Positions 17,403-24,048 of a DNA stretch of 64,000 bases are shown in pieces. The notes beneath the pieces were generated by a model. It was not told the origin of the DNA, did no database searches, and saw only the letters and a program-made list of their open reading frames with translations. This stretch comes from Salidesulfovibrio onnuriiensis (lineage in GTDB: Bacteria; Desulfobacterota; Desulfovibrionia; Desulfovibrionales; Desulfovibrionaceae). The stretch's first letter is position 1. Each line of letters starts with the position of its first letter. The translations under genes and the position numbers were made by a program. Location: assembly GCF_008001235.1 (NCBI RefSeq), contig NZ_CP040751.1, positions 1,781,001 through 1,845,000 on the forward strand, read 5' to 3'.

Positions 17403-18311
17403 TTAAGCATCGCGGCCGGACGAAATGATCCTGGCGATTTCGTAGAACAGTTCCTGCTCCCTGATGACGCCCGCATCCATTCCTCCGGACCGGACCAGCA
17501 TGCGGCGGGCCGGGAGCGTCACCATGGTGTTGGCGACTTCCATGAGGTTGGCGTCGGCGTCGATGACCGGGAGTTCGTCGGACATGAACAGGTGAACCGG
17601 CTTGTTCATGATTTCGGTGACGCGAGAGGTGAACAGCCCCTGCCAGAACATGGCCGAATACTGGAGGCTGTCTGCCATGGACGGCTTGGGCGCGGACAGG
17701 TAGTCGGGCCGGATGGCGTTGATGAGATTGAACGGGTGCAGCAGGCCCGCGATGGAGCCGTCCCGGTCCTTCACCAGCACGGAGCGGTGCCCCGTATCCA
17801 TGAGCCGGTCCGTGGCCATGAATTCGCGCATGGCCTTTTCCAGCGCTCGGATGGCGTCCCGCACGGTGCTGTCGATGGGGATCTGGGTATATTCCTCCAG
17901 GGGGATCATGATGTCCCCGGCCAGCTTTTCCGCGCGCACGGCCTTGGTGGCGTAGTCGTGGGCGTCCTGTATCTTGGCCCCCAGCAGGTCCACGTCGCAG
18001 GGCTTGGCGAGGTAATCGAACGCGCCTGTTTCGTAAGCCTTCTGGGCCCCGGGAATGTCGCCGTGTCCGGTGAGCATGATGACCGGGGTCTCGGGGTGTT
18101 TTTCCTTGATGTGTTTGAGGGTGGCGTGCCCGTCCATGCCGCCCATCTTCACGTCCAGAATCACCACGTCGGGGTTCTGGCCCATTTTTTCCAGCGCTTC
18201 CTCGCCGCTGGCCGCAAGGATTGTCTCGAATCCCTTGCGCGCCAGTATTTTCGAAGTCGTGGTGCGGAAGCGTTCCTCATCGTCGACCATGAGGACCTTG
18301 ATTTTAACCAT
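17403..18311 (-). CDS. Response regulator with two CBS domains
   Basis: The 302-residue protein begins with a receiver domain (VDDEERF, VVILDVKMGGMDG, LAKPCDV). After a linker it has two CBS-like motifs: IPIDSTVRDAIRALEKA with GHRSVLVKDRDGSIAGLL, and FMSDELPVIDADANLMEVANTM with RRMLVRSGG. CBS pairs usually bind adenosine nucleotides and control transporters or enzymes. Here the output could be the SLC13 carrier, whose gene lies 24 bases downstream. AAGGAGG five bases before the ATG at 18311 fixes the start, which overlaps the previous gene by eight bases. Confidence 0.83.
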   Translation of the reverse strand: MVKIKVLMVDDEERFRTTTSKILARKGFETILAASGEEALEKMGQNPDVVILDVKMGGMDGHATLKHIKEKHPETPVIMLTGHGDIPGAQKAYETGAFDYLAKPCDVDLLGAKIQDAHDYATKAVRAEKLAGDIMIPLEEYTQIPIDSTVRDAIRALEKAMREFMATDRLMDTGHRSVLVKDRDGSIAGLLHPFNLINAIRPDYLSAPKPSMADSLQYSAMFWQGLFTSRVTEIMNKPVHLFMSDELPVIDADANLMEVANTMVTLPARRMLVRSGGMDAGVIREQELFYEIARIISSGRDA

Positions 18312-18780
18312 TGCAACCTCCTTCCTTTTCTGTGTTGTCCGACCTGTCGGCACGGTTTTCCGCCATTTGGGCGGAAAGTATCTTCTGTTTCTGGCGGATG
18401 ACCTTTTCAAAGGCCTCTTCCGCCTTTCCGAGAAAGTCCTTCATGCTCACCGGCTTGATGAGGTAGTCGCGCGCGCCGAGCTTGAGCCCTTCCACGGCGG
18501 TTTCCATGGTCGCGTGCCCCGTGAGGATGATGACTTCGATGAGGGGATAGTTCTTCTTGATCCGTTTCAGGGTTTCCATTCCGTCCATGCCGGGCATCTT
18601 GATGTCCAGGAAGATGACGTCCACTTCCCTTGTCTCCAGGAGCTGGAGCGCATCGGCGCCCGAGGTGGCGGTCAGGGCCTCTATCCCGATCTTCTCGAAG
18701 AGTTTTCTCGTGGTGCTGAGGAGTCGTTCCTCGTCATCCACAAGCAGAATTTTGGGTTGTCGCATCATGTCACCGTACAT
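18304..18780 (-). CDS. Response regulator, receiver plus helical tail
   Basis: This is the first gene of the sigma-54-driven operon. The 158-residue protein has VDDEERL, the phospho-acceptor site VIFLDIKMPGM and the lysine motif LIKPVSM. A charged helical tail of about 30 residues (RQKQKILSAQMAENRAD) has no DNA-binding motif. AAGGA seven bases before the ATG at 18780 supports that start; MRQPK at codon 6 is an alternative. The leader from the promoter is about 25 bases. Confidence 0.87.
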   Translation of the reverse strand: MYGDMMRQPKILLVDDEERLLSTTRKLFEKIGIEALTATSGADALQLLETREVDVIFLDIKMPGMDGMETLKRIKKNYPLIEVIILTGHATMETAVEGLKLGARDYLIKPVSMKDFLGKAEEAFEKVIRQKQKILSAQMAENRADRSDNTEKEGGCNG

Positions 18781-18817
18781 TTTGGTTCCTTTGTGTGTTC
18801 AAACTGTTCCGCACAAA

Positions 18818-18833
18818 GCAATCGCTGTGCCAA
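18818..18833 (-). promoter_or_regulatory. Sigma-54 promoter of the response-regulator/SLC13 operon
   Basis: On the minus strand, TTGGCACAGCGATTGC (followed by TTT) has GG and GC exactly ten bases apart and matches the consensus at nearly every position. It lies 38 bases before the first gene. The rest of the 304-base gap to the divergent gene at 19085 is AT-rich and probably contains that gene's promoter, but I see no convincing one. Confidence 0.85.
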
Positions 18834-19084
18834 TGGTAATTATTTGATTTAATTCATATTTTTCTTGCAAAATACATTGCGCGAATGCTTTGCTCGACTT
18901 CGGATGCGCAAAGAAAATGCGGAATTCGAAAAAAGAACGGACGGATACGGCCTGTTCGGATGTCCCGGTGCGGCGGGGGGATCGAGTGTTCTCTTTAACA
19001 CCGGGCCGTTTTCTCGTATGAATAAGGCATGAAAGGTGCAGCGAACCAAGGCTGGCCAACAACAGACAAAGACGGAGAATTCCC

Positions 19085-22000
19085 TTGCCCACGCAGCTGC
19101 TGAATTACGACAGGGATGATTATAATCTACTGGAAATGCTCAATGATCTTTTGAGCAGAAAGACGGAGCGCACCCAGTTCAGGCCCTTGCTGGAACCCTC
19201 CCTCAAGCCGCATGGCATCAAGGAACTCGCAGCGGCTCCCGAGCTCAGGATTGCGTATGCCATCATGCATTTGCTCGAATCCCTGAAGTCCGACCAGGCC
19301 TCGGACAGGATCGCGGCGCTCATGACTCTGCGCGACGAGACCCTGACCACCGCCAGGGGCGGCATGCGCAACAACCGGGCGCGGGTGCTGGTCCAGATCG
19401 GCAAGGAGCTTGTGCGGGCCAAGGGCAACAGCAGGCGGCAGCTCCAGCTGGCCCACGATTTCCGCAGGGCCGCCGTGGGCAAGAACGGGTACCTGCGCAG
19501 GCAGCTGCGGAAATACCACCTTCTGGAAATGCCCGAGGAATGGAACCAGATCTCCTTTGACAACCGGGTGCACGACGCCAACAGCAAGGGGCGCAAGTCG
19601 GCCACCCATCTGATCATGGACGCCTGGCTCAAGGGCATCCGTTTCCTGACCGTGGTCTATTACGAATCCATGGCACCGGAGGTGGCCAAGGAGCTGTTCG
19701 CCTCCGCCGCCATCCTGGGAATCAAGGTCCAGGCCGGTATCGAATATGTTGCCAGATTTCGCGGTCGTTTTGTCAAATTCGTCTGGAATCCTAGCGGGTT
19801 GCGCGACGACATCGACATCGACGGCTTTTTCCGCAAGGAAGGGGTCCGTGAACTGCTGAGCCAGGGCCGGGAAGTGCAGGAATACAAGGCCCGGTACGTG
19901 GAGGCGGTGGCCCGCAAGTTCAACGAGGTGCACCGTTTTTCCATTGAGCAGGAATTCGGGGTGGCGCTGCCGCCGGTGGACTACCCGGACATGGTCGCCA
20001 GCATGGAAACCGGCCAGCCGACCATCTATCATCTGGGCAATCATATCCACGAGACGGCCCTGCCCCTGTTCCAGGAGCACACGGCCCAGCTCAAGCAGAA
20101 GTACGAACGGGCCGATTACGACACCAAGGCGGCCATGGCCCTGCAGGTGGAATCCCTGAATTCCCTGGATGCCGACACCATTGTGGCGAGATATCTCATG
20201 CCGGAGGCCAACCCCGACCTGCCCGACCCGGAAAGGCCCGTGGATGGTGAGACGGTTCCCGAACTTCTGACCCTGGGCCCGGCCGAACTGACGGCGCGCC
20301 TTCGGGATGCGGGGCATACCAGCCAGCTGACCCTGATCCTGGCCGATCTGGCACTGGAGGACGCCATTGAGCTGCTTCACCAATGCCGGGGGCGCATCAC
20401 GCATTTCGAGATGTTCAACATCAAGTCGCTGACCGACGCGCAGATCCGGCAGCGGCAGCCGTTCGGTCTCTTGCAGAAGGCCATAAACGACCACAATGCG
20501 GTTTCTCTCAAACGCATGATTCTTGCCTGCATCAGGCGGCTGCGCGCGGGCGATTCCGAAGAGGGCAGGGACATGATCCACCGGCTCCAGGCCGTGCTCG
20601 CGGATTTCAACTCCCTGCTCGAGGACTACAAGCGCGTCCCGCTGAAGACGAGCATCGGCAGCGGGTCCACCGGCCGGTCCATGCGCTCGCACGGCATGGG
20701 CTTCGCGGTTCTGGAGACCCTTCCCGCCAAGGCCAGGAGGGAGGTCCGCTCGCGGCAGTCGGGCATGTGCATTCCCGTTCACGGCACGGCCACCGAGGTC
20801 ATGGAATACACCTTCCCCGAGGAGAAGTTCGGCCTGTGGGGAAGCATCCGCTATGGGCTCGGCAGGGTGCCGGGGCTGCGCAGGCTGGTGGGCAAAAAGC
20901 GCAGGCGGTGGCGCGTCACCGGGTATCAGGCGCAGACCCGTGGCTGCGGGAACGTCGTATTGCTGGGGGGCAGGCACCAGGAGGAAAACGGGCTGAGCCT
21001 GTACGATGAACGGCGGAAGCGCTCGCACGGCCCGAGACTGGAGCGCATGAACAGCTCGTTCAAGAACGTGCTCAAGATCCTGCTGGGTTTCATCCCCGCG
21101 TTCCTGACCTTTTTCCTGACCAAGGACTGGTGGCTTCTGGCCTATTTCGGCGGGATCATCTGGTTCGCCGTCACCGGGTTGCGCAACGTCCTGCAGTCGG
21201 TGCTGGGCGGGGGCGGGTTCCGCAGGTCCCCATACCTGCGCTGGAACGACTACATCGACTGGGAGCGGATTTCGGATTCGCTCCTCTACACGGGTTTTTC
21301 CGTGCCGCTTCTGGACTGGGCCTGCAAGACCATGCTGCTGGACAAGACCCTCGGCATCACGACCGCCACGGATCCCCTGCTTTTGTACACCATCATGGCC
21401 GTCACCAACGGGGTCTACATCTCCACGCACAACTTGGTCCGGGGCCTGCCCCGCACCGCGGCCCTGGGGAATTTCTTCCGCAGCATCCTCTCCATTCCCG
21501 TGGCCTTCCTTTTCAACATGGGCATCGGCGGGGTTCTGGAAGGGATGGGCGTCGTGGGGATCGCGGCGATCCTGCAGCTCTGGGCCGCGGTGATATCCAA
21601 GCTTGCCTCGGACTGTGTGGCCGGGATAATCGAGGGCCTGGCGGACCGCGAGTACAACATTTCCATGCGCCACTGGGATTATTCGGAAAAATTCAAGCAG
21701 GTCTTCGACGTCTTCGCCCAGATGGAGATCCTGTTCCCCACCCGGGACATGATCAAGGTGCTCAACGCCCCGGACAAGTTCGTCCGCCTTGCCGGCGGCG
21801 AGGACTCCAGGCTGGTGCGGGAGGTCGTGGCCAACGCCCTGGATATGCTCTACATCATGATGTACAAGCCCCGCGCCCGCGAGGCGCTCCGGCAGCAGCT
21901 GGCGGAAATGACCGGGGACGAGGTGGAGGTCTTCCTGACCTCGCAGCAGATCCTGGCGCGGGAGCGGGACGTAGCCCAGCTTCTGGTGGACGGGCTTGTG

Positions 22001-22126
22001 GGGCGCAATTTCGCCCAGGCGCTTTCCTTCTATCTGCTGCGGTATCCCGGCTACCTTCGGGAGGTGGACCGCATGACGGCTCCGCACAGGGTCTGCGAGG
22101 ACCTGCTGGGGCAGGGCGTCGGCTGA
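19085..22126 (+). CDS. Large membrane protein of unknown function (TTG start)
   Basis: The 1013-residue protein starts at TTG (19085), eight bases after GGAG; the first in-frame ATG would cost 16 residues. Residues 1-640 are soluble and helical. A segment near 190-240 (LKGIRFLTVVYYESMAPEV, ILGIKVQAGIEYVARF) loosely recalls PHP-type phosphoesterases, but I see no metal-ligand set. Residues about 660-860 hold five or six hydrophobic segments, and the last 150 residues are soluble again. It diverges from the sigma-54 operon and converges on a histidine kinase gene. I do not recognise the family. A single uninterrupted frame of 3 kb with codon use like its neighbours argues that it is real. Confidence 0.75.
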   Translation: MPTQLLNYDRDDYNLLEMLNDLLSRKTERTQFRPLLEPSLKPHGIKELAAAPELRIAYAIMHLLESLKSDQASDRIAALMTLRDETLTTARGGMRNNRARVLVQIGKELVRAKGNSRRQLQLAHDFRRAAVGKNGYLRRQLRKYHLLEMPEEWNQISFDNRVHDANSKGRKSATHLIMDAWLKGIRFLTVVYYESMAPEVAKELFASAAILGIKVQAGIEYVARFRGRFVKFVWNPSGLRDDIDIDGFFRKEGVRELLSQGREVQEYKARYVEAVARKFNEVHRFSIEQEFGVALPPVDYPDMVASMETGQPTIYHLGNHIHETALPLFQEHTAQLKQKYERADYDTKAAMALQVESLNSLDADTIVARYLMPEANPDLPDPERPVDGETVPELLTLGPAELTARLRDAGHTSQLTLILADLALEDAIELLHQCRGRITHFEMFNIKSLTDAQIRQRQPFGLLQKAINDHNAVSLKRMILACIRRLRAGDSEEGRDMIHRLQAVLADFNSLLEDYKRVPLKTSIGSGSTGRSMRSHGMGFAVLETLPAKARREVRSRQSGMCIPVHGTATEVMEYTFPEEKFGLWGSIRYGLGRVPGLRRLVGKKRRRWRVTGYQAQTRGCGNVVLLGGRHQEENGLSLYDERRKRSHGPRLERMNSSFKNVLKILLGFIPAFLTFFLTKDWWLLAYFGGIIWFAVTGLRNVLQSVLGGGGFRRSPYLRWNDYIDWERISDSLLYTGFSVPLLDWACKTMLLDKTLGITTATDPLLLYTIMAVTNGVYISTHNLVRGLPRTAALGNFFRSILSIPVAFLFNMGIGGVLEGMGVVGIAAILQLWAAVISKLASDCVAGIIEGLADREYNISMRHWDYSEKFKQVFDVFAQMEILFPTRDMIKVLNAPDKFVRLAGGEDSRLVREVVANALDMLYIMMYKPRAREALRQQLAEMTGDEVEVFLTSQQILARERDVAQLLVDGLVGRNFAQALSFYLLRYPGYLREVDRMTAPHRVCEDLLGQGVG

Positions 22127-22141
22127 GGCCGCTCCGTTCGC

Positions 22142-23821
22142 CTATGCCGGGGCCTTTTCCGATATCCCCGGCACGAGGATGGTGAACCTGGTGCCCTCGC
22201 CTTTTTTGCTTTGTACCAGGAGCTGCCCGCCCAGGGAGTCGATGATGCTGTGACAGACCGGGAGGCCCATCCCGGTCCCTTCGCCCGGGGCCTTGGTCGT
22301 GTAGAAGGGGAGGAAGATCTTTTTCAGGCCGTCCTCGCTGATGCCGGTTCCGTTGTCCTCGACATCCACCACCGCGTTGCCCTGAGCGTCCCCGTGCGCC
22401 GATACCGTGATCTCGCCGCCGCTGGCTCCGTGCCTGTCCACCACCGCGTGGATGGCGTTGTTCAGCAGATTTATCATGACCTGCTGCAGTTGGCCCGGAT
22501 CGGCCTGGATCACCGGAACCGGTCCCCGGAGCTCGAAACGGAGATCGACCCCGTTCACCGCCGCCTTTTTTTCCACCATTGCGCCTATGCCCGGAAGGTA
22601 TTCCTTCAGGTCCACGGGCTGCAGGTTCGGGGCGTCCGGCCTGCCGAAGCGTAGGATTTCCTTGGTGATGCCAGCGCACCGCTCTATCTGGATCTTGAAT
22701 TGCTCGGCTATTTCGAGGAGTTCGGCGCGCGTTTCCGGGTCGAGGCTGGCCTCGTCCAGGTCCCTGAGGAGCAGGTCCTGCAGGGCCAGGTCCGTCTTCA
22801 TGATCTGCAGCGGGTTGTTGATTTCGTGGGCGAATCCCGTGGACATTTCGCCGAGCTCGGCCAGCCGGGCGGCCTGGAAGAGCTGGTTTTCCAGGGTGCA
22901 GACGCTTTCGGCCTGCCGCCTGAAGGAGTCCACGATCCTCCGGCTGACAAGGAACGCCAGACCCACGATGAAGACGCCGCCCACCAGCAGGACCGCCGCT
23001 ATGGCGAGGGCGGCCGTGTGGGTGGAATGGAAGGCGTCCTCACGCTTCTGCCGGACGATGAGCCGCCATTTCCCGTCATTCAGCAGGGCGGAGGCCGTCA
23101 GGTAGGAGACGTCCCCCTCGTCGTCCACAAAGGTCATGATGCTTTTTTCCTGGGGCGGGTAGTGGGCCGCGTCCTTTTCAAGCAGCTCGCCTCCGGACCT
23201 CCGCCGCGTCTGGAAGCGGGACTGGCTGTCCAGGATGTACGCCTCTCCGGAGTCGCCGACGTTCACCCCTTCGACCAGCCTCCCGAATTCGTCGGAATCG
23301 ATGGTGCCCCGGAGCACCCATTGCCTGCCGTCGATGCGCTTGGCGACCGCTATCACGAAATGGGGAATGTTCCGGTAGCCCAGGTATATGTCGCTGATAT
23401 AGTAGCCGTTTCTGACGGCTTCCCTGTACCAGGGGGCGCTGTTGTAATCCCTGCCCGCCAGGCCGTGTTCCCCGGCATAGGCCGCCTGTATCCCGTCGGG
23501 GCCGATCGTGCCGAGGTCGTTGAAGGCGCTGCCCAGGACCTGTTTCATCCTGACGAGCTCCCCGTGGTCGCAGAGCCTTGCCGGGGAGGTGTTTGCCAGC
23601 AGCGATTCCAGATCCTTTTTTCGTTCCTCCAGGAACCGTGCGATCAGTTTCTGGTGGTCCAGGGCCACATGCTGGAGTGCGGAAACCGCCAGGTGTTCCG
23701 TGGTCTGCGTGGAGTAGTAGTACCCGATGCCCGCGCTCAGCAGCAGGGGGATGGCCGGTATGGCCGTCATGGAGAGAAAAAGGAGTCTGTAAATGCTTTT
23801 GCAAAACCTGTCCTGGTTCAT
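22142..23821 (-). CDS. Sensor histidine kinase with Cache-type periplasmic domain
   Basis: The 559-residue kinase has TM1 near 13-33 and a periplasmic Cache-like domain to about 280 containing GYRNIPHFVIAV and RGTIDSDEF. TM2 is near 285-308. The core has [30 protein letters not shown] and GTGMGLP. The sensor is clearly a paralogue of that in the kinase at 9954-11630. No response regulator gene adjoins it, so its partner may be one of the receivers in the neighbouring operon or the AAA+ protein that diverges from it. It ends 15 bases from the convergent 1013-residue gene, with no obvious terminator between. Confidence 0.9.
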   Translation of the reverse strand: MNQDRFCKSIYRLLFLSMTAIPAIPLLLSAGIGYYYSTQTTEHLAVSALQHVALDHQKLIARFLEERKKDLESLLANTSPARLCDHGELVRMKQVLGSAFNDLGTIGPDGIQAAYAGEHGLAGRDYNSAPWYREAVRNGYYISDIYLGYRNIPHFVIAVAKRIDGRQWVLRGTIDSDEFGRLVEGVNVGDSGEAYILDSQSRFQTRRRSGGELLEKDAAHYPPQEKSIMTFVDDEGDVSYLTASALLNDGKWRLIVRQKREDAFHSTHTAALAIAAVLLVGGVFIVGLAFLVSRRIVDSFRRQAESVCTLENQLFQAARLAELGEMSTGFAHEINNPLQIMKTDLALQDLLLRDLDEASLDPETRAELLEIAEQFKIQIERCAGITKEILRFGRPDAPNLQPVDLKEYLPGIGAMVEKKAAVNGVDLRFELRGPVPVIQADPGQLQQVMINLLNNAIHAVVDRHGASGGEITVSAHGDAQGNAVVDVEDNGTGISEDGLKKIFLPFYTTKAPGEGTGMGLPVCHSIIDSLGGQLLVQSKKGEGTRFTILVPGISEKAPA

Positions 23822-23873
23822 GGCGAGTTTCTCTTGCGCATTTATTGCGCATGGCTAGATTTTTAAATAAATT

Positions 23874-23888
23874 ATATCAATATAATAT
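23874..23888. promoter_or_regulatory. Near-palindrome ATATCA-ATA-TAATAT, second copy of an operator-like motif
   Basis: This site lies between the divergent kinase and AAA+ genes. It matches the palindrome at 7446-7460 closely (20 of 23 bases over the extended block, including the TGAATT that follows). The arms here have one mismatch. Confidence 0.4.
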
Positions 23889-23962
23889 GAATTTATATTT
23901 GCTGGCGGAGTAATATTTCTTGCATGAAATGAATATTTAGCAACCCGCATGCCAAAAGAATG

Positions 23963-23991
23963 TTGACAAGGGGAAGGACCAGGGCTTAACG
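23963..23991 (+). promoter_or_regulatory. Possible sigma-70 promoter of the membrane AAA+ gene
   Basis: TTGACA (23963-23968) is a perfect -35, followed after 17 bases by TTAACG, a weak -10. It lies 58 bases before the ATG at 24049. Confidence 0.4.
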
Positions 23992-24048
23992 CAAAAGTCG
24001 GGTTGAAAAACGTTTTGCCTATACGCTTCATCGCTCAGGGAGGACCGG

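Noticed and set aside
19127-22087. 986-codon open frame opposite the 1013-residue gene
   Set aside because: Both strands are open here. The plus-strand product has membrane helices and normal composition with a ribosome-binding site; the minus-strand one is rich in His, Gln, Pro and Gly and has no domains.
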